A stretch of DNA of 64,000 nt, taken from Janthinobacterium sp. LM6. Its GTDB lineage: Bacteria > Pseudomonadota > Gammaproteobacteria > Burkholderiales > Burkholderiaceae_D. The notes under the pieces are model-generated. The model was not told the origin of the DNA. It was given only the letters and a program-made list of their open reading frames with translations, and did not search any database. Below, piece after piece: positions 57,997 to 64,000 of this stretch. The translations under genes were made by a program, and so were the position numbers. How positions within the stretch are numbered: the stretch's first letter is position 1; each line of letters begins with the position of its first letter. The stretch covers positions 4,650,001-4,714,000 of the forward strand of contig NZ_CP019510.1 in the NCBI RefSeq assembly GCF_002002885.1, read 5' to 3'.

Positions 57997-58509
57997 GATG
58001 GTCTCCAATCAGTATTCAACGGGCGCAACAGGCGTGAAGGCGCTTGAGCTGAATACACGCTGCATTGAGGCGTGTCGGCGTAGCGCAGGAATTGCAAGAA
58101 TGAGCGGTCGGGGGCGTGGCTTCCGCAAAACTTCGCGGACTTGCGGCGTACCATGGCGGCACTGCAAGCGTCCTGGAAAGGGTTCGGGTTCCCGGGACAA
58201 AACCAGACAATTGACGGGTCAGGTGAAACGTTGAGTCTATTCTATCTTAAATTCCCTAGAAGAAAATTATTTTTCTTTTAGGCATGTAAGATATTTATAT
58301 GACAAGCACCTTGAAACAGGCTGAACAAGCCTGCCGGGACGACCATTTTACTCCTGGCGCGCTGGCCGGACCTGTCGCGCAAGCGCCACAAGCGCGCGCG
58401 CCAGTGTCGCATCTTGCGCATTTCTTTTCGCATGCCGCTGCACCACGCGGCGAAACAGCATGGCAAAATGTAGTCACGCTGCTATCTATCCGAACTGGGG
58501 GAAAGAGGA
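57997..58509. other. Intergenic region between PEP-CTERM and yjbR genes
   Basis: About 510 bp with no gene I would support. The open frames in it lack ribosome-binding sites and resemble translations of GC-rich non-coding sequence. An AT-rich island at about 58235-58300 is the likely location of promoters for the PEP-CTERM gene to the left or the YjbR gene to the right. No RNA gene was recognised. Confidence 0.6.
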
Positions 58510-58848
58510 ATGGTCGACCTGGAAGAACTACGCTATCTGGCACTGTCGTTTCCCGACGCCACCGAGGAAGAACACCACGACCGACCGGCCTTCCGCGTGG
58601 GCGGGAAGATCTTTGCCACCCTGCCCGATGACGAGCACATCAATGTGCTGCTCGATGCGGAAGCGGCGCATATCGCCACCGTCATCACGCCCTCCGGCTG
58701 CGAGAAGCTGTGGTGGGGCGAACGCCTGGCCGGCATCACGGTATGCCTGGCCGATGCCGAGCTGGACATGCTGGCCGCCGCCCTGACGGCCGCCTGGCGG
58801 CGCAAGGCACCCAGCGACCTGGCCAAGACCATCGCCCCGACGGGGTAG
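58510..58848 (+). CDS. MmcQ/YjbR family protein
   Basis: A 112-residue protein of the MmcQ/YjbR family: MVDLEELRYLALSFPDATEEEHHDRPAFRVGGKIFATLPDD at the start, HINVLLD and the C-terminal AAWRRKAPSDLAK region. The family has a double-wing DNA-binding-like fold; its role is not established. GAGGA just before the ATG supports the start. It is convergent with the TetR gene at 58861. Confidence 0.9.
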   Translation: MVDLEELRYLALSFPDATEEEHHDRPAFRVGGKIFATLPDDEHINVLLDAEAAHIATVITPSGCEKLWWGERLAGITVCLADAELDMLAAALTAAWRRKAPSDLAKTIAPTG

Positions 58849-58860
58849 TTACATCGGCAG

Positions 58861-59481
58861 TTACATCGGCCAATTGCGCAGCAGCAAGCCCACCATCTGC
58901 TGCAATTGCTCACGCGATACGCCGGCCGCCGCCTGGATGGCCATGCCCTGCGACAGGGTCACGACGAAGCGCGCCTGCTGCTCCGGGCAGGAATCGGGCG
59001 GCAAATCCCCCTCTTCCTTCGCGCGCCGCAAGCGGTCGCGCAGCTTGATTTCACCGCGCAGCCGGCGCGCGAACAATTCATCGCGGATCGGCAAGGCATC
59101 GTCGCTGCAAGCCAGCGCCGCATTGACGCCCATGCAGCCGTGCGGGCCATCCGGCATGGTTTGCGCGTCGACATATTGCGTCAGCAACGCTTCCACCACC
59201 TGGCGCGCCGTCGGCTGTTCCAGCGCCGCATCGAAAAACCGCATGCGCGTATCGCTGTAGCGTTCGAGCGCCTTGTGGAACAATTGTTCCTTGTTGCCGA
59301 AGACGGCATACAGGCTGGGCCGGTTCATGCCCATGGCTTTCGTCAATTCCGGCAAGGAGCTGCCTTCATAGCCTTTTTCCCAGAATACTTTCATGGCGCA
59401 ATCGAGCGCCTCGTCCGCGTCGAACGTGCGGGGCCGCCCCGTTTTCGCCTTGACCGCCTCTTCTTTTTTATCTTGTTTCAT
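58861..59481 (-). CDS. TetR family repressor of divergent MFS gene
   Basis: A 206-residue regulator. The N-terminal TGRPRTFDADEALDCAMKVFWEKGYEGSSLPELTKAMGMNRPSLYAVFGNKEQLFHKAL is the classic TetR helix-turn-helix (about 15-70). The C-terminal domain has the PHGCMGVNAAL segment seen in the YxaF/LmrA-like TetR branch. It is divergent from an MFS exporter gene, and the intergenic region holds two matching ACCG-N2-CGGT operators. The first operator begins at the start codon of this gene, so it should repress itself as well. Confidence 0.92.
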   Translation of the reverse strand: MKQDKKEEAVKAKTGRPRTFDADEALDCAMKVFWEKGYEGSSLPELTKAMGMNRPSLYAVFGNKEQLFHKALERYSDTRMRFFDAALEQPTARQVVEALLTQYVDAQTMPDGPHGCMGVNAALACSDDALPIRDELFARRLRGEIKLRDRLRRAKEEGDLPPDSCPEQQARFVVTLSQGMAIQAAAGVSREQLQQMVGLLLRNWPM

Positions 59482-59492
59482 ACCGTTCGGTA
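59481..59492. promoter_or_regulatory. TetR operator 1 (ACCG-TT-CGGT)
   Basis: TACCGTTCGGTA is an inverted repeat of TACCG and CGGTA separated by 2 bp, starting at the first base of the tetR start codon. It shares its half-sites and spacing with operator 2 at 59532-59544. Confidence 0.8.
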
Positions 59493-59500
59493 AAAAATTA

Positions 59501-59530
59501 TTGACAACAATGTCCGACTGCCCTGATTAT
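59501..59530 (+). promoter_or_regulatory. Sigma70-like promoter of MFS gene
   Basis: TTGACA at 59501-59506 is a perfect -35 hexamer. GATTAT at 59525-59530 is 18 bp downstream, a fair -10 hexamer. Operator 2 begins just after it, so repressor binding would block transcription of the MFS gene. Confidence 0.7.
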
Positions 59531-59531
59531 A

Positions 59532-59544
59532 TACCGACCGGTTA
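59532..59544. promoter_or_regulatory. TetR operator 2 (ACCG-AC-CGGT)
   Basis: TACCGACCGGTTA contains ACCG and CGGT separated by 2 bp, identical half-sites and spacing to operator 1. It overlaps the expected transcription start of the MFS gene. Confidence 0.8.
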
Positions 59545-59573
59545 AAAACCTCTCGGCTTTTCAGGAACCTCCC

Positions 59574-60788
59574 ATGCATACACTTTCCAACGCTACCGAC
59601 GACGATACCACCGTGGCGCCGTGGCTGGCCGTCTTATCCGTCGGCATCGGCGCCTTCGCCCTCGTCACTTCCGAATTCCTGCCCGTCGGCCTGCTGCCCG
59701 CCATGGCCGCCGAACTGGCCATCAGCAAGGGTCAGGCGGGCTTGATGATCACCACGCCCGGCATCGTTGCCGCATTTGCCGCCATCTTCGTCACCGTCGG
59801 CTCAGGCCGCCTGGACCGCCGCATCGTGCTGCTGGCCCTGACGGCCCTGCTGGTGGCCTCGAACCTGCTGGTGGCGCTGGCCCCTTCGTATGCGTGGATA
59901 CTGCTGGGCCGCGCCATGCTGGGCGTGGGCGTGGGCGGCTTCTGGGCCATCGGCAGCGCCATCGGCCCGCGTCTGGTGGCGCCGCAACATGCCTCGCGCG
60001 CCATGTCCATCATCTTCGCCGGCGTCTCGCTGGGCACGGTAGCGGGCGTGCCGGCCGGCGCGCTGGTGGGCGAACTGGTGGGCTGGCGGGTCGCCTTCGG
60101 CACGGCCAGTGCCATTGCCGTGCTGGTCTTCCTCGGCCAACTGTTGCTGCTGCCCAAGCTGCCACCGACACAAGCCATCCGCCTGCGCCAGTTGCCGATG
60201 ATCTTCGGCATCCGCAAGGCCAGGCTGGGCTTGATCGCTACGGCCATGCTGTTCACGGGCCAGTTCGCCGCCTACACGTATATCGCGCCCTTCCTCACGC
60301 AGATTTCGCACCTTGCCGCCGGCACCGTCAGCGCCATGCTGCTGGTATATGGCGCTTCCGGCTTCATCGGCAACCTCGTGGGCGGCTGGGCCGCCGGCCG
60401 CTACGAACGGGCCGCGCTGATGGCGACGGGCGCCGTGCTGGGCGCGTCCACCCTGGCCCTGGCCGCGTTCGGCAGCCATTCGCTCACGGCCATGCTGCTG
60501 GTGGCCGTCTGGGGTTTCGGTTTCGGCGCCATGCCGATCGCCGTGCAGACGTGGATGTTCAAGGCGGCGCCGGAGCTGATGGAGGGCAGCAGCGCGCTCT
60601 TCGTTGCCATCGTGCAAGTGTCGCTGGCGTCCGGCGCCTTGCTCGGTGGCGTGGCCGTCGACCGGCTGGGCGTGTCCAGCGCGATGGTGGTCGGCGGCCT
60701 GTTCGCCCTCGGCTGCGGCTTGACGATCGCCGTCTTCGGCAAGCCGCAGGCCGCCGCCAAGGCCGGCGCGGCCTGCATCGCCTCGTAG
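59574..60788 (+). CDS. MFS transporter, DHA1 family, TetR-controlled
   Basis: A 404-residue exporter with twelve spans. The first span contains GIGAFALVTSEFLPVGLLPAMAAEL and motif C appears as IIFAGVSLGTVAGVPAGALVGELVGWR. The C-terminal half includes TYIAPFLTQISHLAAGTVSAML. It resembles the YdhP/AraJ group of efflux proteins. AGGAACC upstream of the ATG at 59574 provides a weak ribosome-binding site. Control by the divergent TetR protein through the operators above suggests induction by a toxic or signalling compound, which is not identified. Confidence 0.92.
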   Translation: MHTLSNATDDDTTVAPWLAVLSVGIGAFALVTSEFLPVGLLPAMAAELAISKGQAGLMITTPGIVAAFAAIFVTVGSGRLDRRIVLLALTALLVASNLLVALAPSYAWILLGRAMLGVGVGGFWAIGSAIGPRLVAPQHASRAMSIIFAGVSLGTVAGVPAGALVGELVGWRVAFGTASAIAVLVFLGQLLLLPKLPPTQAIRLRQLPMIFGIRKARLGLIATAMLFTGQFAAYTYIAPFLTQISHLAAGTVSAMLLVYGASGFIGNLVGGWAAGRYERAALMATGAVLGASTLALAAFGSHSLTAMLLVAVWGFGFGAMPIAVQTWMFKAAPELMEGSSALFVAIVQVSLASGALLGGVAVDRLGVSSAMVVGGLFALGCGLTIAVFGKPQAAAKAGAACIAS

Positions 60789-60791
60789 GAA

Positions 60792-61094
60792 TCAGATGCG
60801 GCCGCGGCGGAATTCTCCGAGGAATTTCGTCACTTCGGCCGGCGTCATCACCACGTCCGCGTCGCCGTGATACGCATACAGGAAAGGCGTGCCGCCCAGG
60901 CGGTCCGTCAGCTTGGCAAAGAGTAAGAAGCGGCTGCCCAGCGGGTAGCGCTGCAAGTCCACCAGGCGGCGCGAGCACTGCACCGCCAGCTCCGGCGAAA
61001 AAGCCTGGCCCGGCACGGGGCGGATTTCCACGCGGCCATTAATCGCGCGCGATTCGACGGCGACGTGCCGGTATGCATAAGTATCACGGGCCAT
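60792..61094 (-). CDS. Hypothetical protein, 100 aa
   Basis: A small protein of unknown family with no signal peptide or membrane span. It starts MARDTYAYRHVAVESRAINGRVEIRPVPGQAF and ends EVTKFLGEFRRGRI. Codon use is like its neighbours. It is 57 nt downstream of the sugar-dehydrogenase gene on the same strand and ends 3 nt before the convergent MFS stop, so it is probably real. No function can be suggested. Confidence 0.6.
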   Translation of the reverse strand: MARDTYAYRHVAVESRAINGRVEIRPVPGQAFSPELAVQCSRRLVDLQRYPLGSRFLLFAKLTDRLGGTPFLYAYHGDADVVMTPAEVTKFLGEFRRGRI

Positions 61095-61151
61095 GCCGCC
61101 ACCTTGAATGAAGTAAAGGCGCCATCTTAAGCGAAGTGGGCGCCTGCCGTG

Positions 61152-62315
61152 CTACTGCGGCACGATGCGCAACAGGCGGCCATTGTCTTCATCCGTCAGC
61201 GCGTACAGGTAGCCATCCGGCCCCTGGCGCACGTCGCGCACGCGCGCGCCGATGGCCAGGCGGTCCTGCCCCGTCACCTTGCCGTGCGCATCGACGGCAA
61301 TGCGGCGGATATCCTTGGCCGCCAGGCCGCCGCTGAAGATGCTGCCGCGCCATGCGGCAATCTTGTCGCCCGTGTAGACGGCCAGTCCGGACGGCGCCGG
61401 CGACGGCACCCAGGCCACGCTCGGATTGCGCATGCCGGCCACTTCGTGCTTGCCGACCGGTTCATGCGTCGTGTAGTCGGCGCCATAGCTTTGCAGGGGC
61501 CAGCCATAGTTGCCGCCCGCCACCACCAGGTTCAGCTCATCGCCGCCGTACGGACCGTGTTCCGTGGCCCACACGCGGCCGGAAACGGGGTCGAGCGCCA
61601 GACCCTGCACGTTGCGGTGTCCATACGACCAGATTTCCGGCAAGGCGCCCTTGGCCGCCAGCGGATTGTCGGGCGCCGGCTTGCCGTCTTCCGTCAGGCG
61701 CAGGATGGAGCCCTGGTGCGTGGCCAGGTTTTGCGCCTGCTCGCGCGCCAGGCGGTCGCCTATGCGCAGCGGCGGATTGCCGCCGTCGGCCACGCTCATC
61801 AGCAAAGTGCCGTCCGGCAGCCACAGCAGGCGCGAGCCGAAGTGCTGGCCGCCGCTCTTGTCCGTGGCGACCTTGAAGAGGGTCTGGATGCCCGTCACCT
61901 TCTTGCCATCGAACACGCCACGCACGAGGGTCGTGCGATTGGCGTCATTGTTGCCGGTCGACAGCGTCATGTACACGCGCGGGTTCGGCTTGCCCGCATC
62001 CTGCGGGTGCAGCACGATATCGAGCAAGCCGCCCTGCCCGCCCGTGAAGACGGCGGGCAGGCCTTCCAATGGCACATCGGTGAACGTCTTGCCAGTGAGC
62101 AAATGCAAGGTCCCCTGCTTGCTGGTAACGAGCGCGCGCCCCTCGCCCAGCCAGGCGATGCCCCACGGCTGGCGCACGCCCTGCGCGACAGTCTCGGCCT
62201 TCCAGCCCTGTTTCGCGGCGGGCGGCTCGCCCGTGGCTTGCAGTTCGGCGTGGGCCGCTGGCGCGGCGGCCAGTGCCCATGCAAGCAAGATGCTGGTACG
62301 GCGTAGCTGGAACAT
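61152..62315 (-). CDS. PQQ-dependent sugar dehydrogenase (YliI/Asd-like)
   Basis: A 387-residue periplasmic beta-propeller enzyme of the soluble aldose/sorbosone dehydrogenase family. The signal peptide ends near PAAHA-ELQ. Characteristic segments include VRQPWGIAWLGEGRALVTSKQG at the first blade, GGQGGLLDIVLHP, GSILRLTEDGKPAPDNPL, WSYGHRNVQGLALDP, TEHGPYGGDELN and GGNYGWP, which carry the PQQ- and calcium-binding positions of the family. It would oxidise sugars to lactones using PQQ. No PQQ synthesis gene is in the window. It stands downstream of ispF on the same strand, probably as a separate unit. Confidence 0.9.
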   Translation of the reverse strand: MFQLRRTSILLAWALAAAPAAHAELQATGEPPAAKQGWKAETVAQGVRQPWGIAWLGEGRALVTSKQGTLHLLTGKTFTDVPLEGLPAVFTGGQGGLLDIVLHPQDAGKPNPRVYMTLSTGNNDANRTTLVRGVFDGKKVTGIQTLFKVATDKSGGQHFGSRLLWLPDGTLLMSVADGGNPPLRIGDRLAREQAQNLATHQGSILRLTEDGKPAPDNPLAAKGALPEIWSYGHRNVQGLALDPVSGRVWATEHGPYGGDELNLVVAGGNYGWPLQSYGADYTTHEPVGKHEVAGMRNPSVAWVPSPAPSGLAVYTGDKIAAWRGSIFSGGLAAKDIRRIAVDAHGKVTGQDRLAIGARVRDVRQGPDGYLYALTDEDNGRLLRIVPQ

Positions 62316-62351
62316 GCTCTCTCCTGTCAGTGGTCGATAGTCGGTGGCGTA

Positions 62352-62852
62352 TCAGGCGCGCAGCAGCAAGGCCACGGCTTCGGCCGCGATACCCTCTTCG
62401 CGGCCCAGATAGCCGAGTTTTTCATTCGTCTTGGCCTTGATGTTGACCTGGCCCACGGTCACGCCCAGGTCTTCGGCCACGTTGGCGCACATGGCGGCGA
62501 TATGCGGCGCCATTTTCGGGCGCTGGGCGATGATGGTCGCGTCGATATTGCCGATGATATAACCGGTCGCCTGCACGCGGCGCACGGCTTCGCGCAGCAG
62601 GGTGCGCGAATCGGCGCCCTTGAATTGCGCATCCGTGTCGGGGAAATGGCGGCCGATGTCGCCCAGCGCGGCGGCGCCGAAGATGGCGTCCGTAATCGCG
62701 TGCAGCAATACGTCCGCGTCGGAATGGCCGAGCAAGCCCAGGTGATGGGGGATTTTCACGCCGCCGATGATCAGGTCGCGGTTTTCCACCAGCGCGTGGC
62801 AGTCATAGCCCTGGCCGATGCGGAAAGGCAGTACGGTAGTCGTTGTGTTCAT
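62352..62852 (-). CDS. ispF: 2-C-methyl-D-erythritol 2,4-cyclodiphosphate synthase
   Basis: A 166-residue cytosolic enzyme of the MEP isoprenoid pathway, converting CDP-ME 2-phosphate to the cyclodiphosphate. Zinc ligands are Asp17 and His19 in GYDCHAL and His51 in DADVLLHA, matching Asp8, His10 and His42 of E. coli IspF. The signature [15 protein letters not shown] and the C-terminal [22 protein letters not shown] are intact. The start at the ATG at 62852 gives the normal length. It follows ispD by 17 nt on the same strand, the usual betaproteobacterial operon. Confidence 0.96.
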   Translation of the reverse strand: MNTTTTVLPFRIGQGYDCHALVENRDLIIGGVKIPHHLGLLGHSDADVLLHAITDAIFGAAALGDIGRHFPDTDAQFKGADSRTLLREAVRRVQATGYIIGNIDATIIAQRPKMAPHIAAMCANVAEDLGVTVGQVNIKAKTNEKLGYLGREEGIAAEAVALLLRA

Positions 62853-62869
62853 GCGGGTCTCTCTGGAAT

Positions 62870-63595
62870 TCAAGGGTTGGCCAGGTACAGCTCGGCCGTG
62901 TGGATGTCGCGCGGCAGGGTCACCTTCAGGTTGCGCGGGTGACCTTCGACCAGCCTGGGCGCCAGGCCCAGCGCTTCGACGGCGCTGGCGTCGTCGGTAA
63001 TCGCTTGCGGATCGGGCGCTTCGGACAAGGCTTGGTGCAGCAAGGCGTAGGAAAACATTTGCGGCGTCTGCGCCAGCCACAGGCCGTCGCGCGGCACCGT
63101 CTGCGCCGACATGGTGGCGGCACCCGTGCCCTGCCCTGCCCGCTTGACGGTATCGACCACGGGCAAGGCCAGCAAGCCGCCGGCCGGATGGTCAGCGACT
63201 TCGGCGATAAGTTTTGCGATCAGCGCCGGCGTCAGGCCAGGGCGCGCCGCGTCGTGCACCAGCACCTGGTCGTGGGCATCGATGCTGCCGTGCAGCACCT
63301 GCAGGGCATTCAGTATCGTTTCCATGCGCGTGGCGCCGCCGCAGCGCAGCACAGTGACGCCTGAGCCTGCGCCCTGCCCCGGCACGACGGCGTCGATCTG
63401 GCCATCCTCGGCGCTGACGACGACATAGGTGTGCGCTATCAGGGGGCTGGCAAGAAAGGCGTCGAGCGCGTGGCGCAGCATGGGCTTGCCGGCGATGGGT
63501 AAATATTGCTTGGGACTGCCCGCTTCCATGCGCGCGCCCACGCCGGCGGCGGGGATCAGGGCAAAATAACGGGGGCGATTCGGTGCTGCTGTCAT
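62870..63595 (-). CDS. ispD: 2-C-methyl-D-erythritol 4-phosphate cytidylyltransferase
   Basis: A 241-residue cytosolic enzyme that activates MEP with CTP in isoprenoid precursor synthesis. The nucleotide-binding signature [28 protein letters not shown] (about 13-40) contains the catalytic Arg and Lys, and [13 protein letters not shown] (about 109-121) is the second conserved block. AAGGA 5 nt before the ATG supports the start. The gene lies 12 nt after the upstream HExxH gene and 17 nt before ispF, so it is in an operon with ispF and perhaps with the former. Confidence 0.96.
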   Translation of the reverse strand: MTAAPNRPRYFALIPAAGVGARMEAGSPKQYLPIAGKPMLRHALDAFLASPLIAHTYVVVSAEDGQIDAVVPGQGAGSGVTVLRCGGATRMETILNALQVLHGSIDAHDQVLVHDAARPGLTPALIAKLIAEVADHPAGGLLALPVVDTVKRAGQGTGAATMSAQTVPRDGLWLAQTPQMFSYALLHQALSEAPDPQAITDDASAVEALGLAPRLVEGHPRNLKVTLPRDIHTAELYLANP

Positions 63596-63607
63596 GCCAT
63601 TCCTTGT

Positions 63608-64000
63608 CTAGTTGGCGGGCGCTGTCTTGCCCGCCAGGATATTCTGGATCTCACCATTGCACGCCTTGCCCAGGCGCGCATATTCCTGCGGAGAATCGAT
63701 GGCCGCCTGCAAGATTTCCACCTTGCGCATTTCGGCCTTGACGTACGGCAACCAGCCCGTGTCGATCTCGCGCGCCAGCGCCGCCTTGGCCGTGCCGCTG
63801 GGCGCATACAGGGGCCGCGCCTCGAAGCGCTTCGCCAGCGCAGCGCGCACGGTCTTTTCCACGCGCGGCAAGTGTTCCATATAGGTTTTCATGTGCCGCA
63901 GCTCGTGCGCGAGTATCTCATCATACGCGCACGTGCCCGGCGCAAACTCGCGGCCGATATAGATCACCACGGGCGCATACGTGAGGGTCACGGTAATCTG
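63608..64000 (-). CDS. Putative HExxH zinc-protease-like protein (5' end missing)
   Basis: The C-terminal 130 or so residues of a gene whose start is beyond the right edge; the reading frame stays open to 64000. The motif ILAHELRHMKTYMEHLP contains HELRH, a complete HExxH zinc site, with a further histidine seven residues on (HLP). The rest is helical, with a QEYARLGKACNGEIQNIL tail. The family is not recognised by me; it could be a periplasmic metallopeptidase or a DUF922-like protein. It is upstream of ispD on the same strand, 12 nt apart, and may share its transcript. Confidence 0.6.
   Translation of the reverse strand, partial: QITVTLTYAPVVIYIGREFAPGTCAYDEILAHELRHMKTYMEHLPRVEKTVRAALAKRFEARPLYAPSGTAKAALAREIDTGWLPYVKAEMRKVEILQAAIDSPQEYARLGKACNGEIQNILAGKTAPAN

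Noticed and set aside
58299..58631. Plus-strand open frame overlapping the yjbR start
   Set aside because: It has no ribosome-binding site and overlaps a well-supported family gene in another frame.

Overview
The window is GC-rich, tightly packed proteobacterial chromosome. Gene content points to a betaproteobacterium of the Oxalobacteraceae (Janthinobacterium/Massilia/Duganella type): ispD-ispF pair, a PEP-CTERM protein, an MdtABC-like efflux operon with its own outer-membrane channel, a vgrG-linked type VI effector cassette, TPP-riboswitch and PHO-box control, and many divergent regulator/transporter pairs. The assignment rests on gene content and base composition only. No rRNA, tRNA, CRISPR, insertion sequence or prophage was recognised. 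About fifty genes cover nearly all of the window.

Layout. 1-1500: the start of a small protein resembling encapsulin-cargo ferritins, and a YqhD-type alcohol dehydrogenase. 1550-7750: a TPP riboswitch in front of a TonB-dependent receptor, an exported S9 peptidase, then a Pnu-family vitamin permease translationally coupled to a NadR-like kinase; together these may form a thiamine uptake and trapping set. 7230-9000: a DUF2867 gene divergent from a TetR regulator, plus hypothetical genes. 9000-17216 (minus strand): a T6SS cassette of vgrG, a phospholipase-D effector (Tle5b/PldB type) and two tandem Sel1-repeat lipoproteins that are the likely immunity proteins. 17362-24398: an S46 exopeptidase, then a PAS histidine kinase overlapping a CheB-CheR-PAS fusion. 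24469-33639: a four-gene RND efflux operon with every junction overlapping by 4 nt, preceded by a long palindrome. 34047-41436: GNAT, SppA, a sodium/solute symporter, a YeeE/YedE sulfur permease, an MFS exporter, DUF3820 and a cysteine-free glutaredoxin-fold protein. 41561-46626: an exported hypothetical protein, an APH(3')-like kinase, Lrp divergent from an RhtA-like exporter, MFS divergent from LysR. 46691-51750: DUF4256, a PAS-GGDEF-EAL protein, LysR divergent from pirin-doxX. 51800-57549: a PhoX phosphatase behind four 11-bp-spaced PHO heptamers, a ribA with no visible leader, and a trypsin-like protease overlapping an FHA membrane protein. 57592-64000: a PEP-CTERM protein, YjbR, TetR divergent from MFS with two matching operators, a PQQ sugar dehydrogenase, ispF and ispD, and an HExxH protein cut by the window edge.

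Regulation visible in the sequence: a TPP riboswitch, tandem PHO boxes, paired TetR operators with a sigma70-like promoter, several palindromes next to promoters, and intrinsic terminators after the S46 peptidase gene, phoX and the FHA gene. The strongest candidates for something undescribed are the thiamine-linked TonB/Pnu/NadR-like set, the duplicated mosaic immunity genes, the protease-FHA pair, and the ribA start sitting just behind a terminator.
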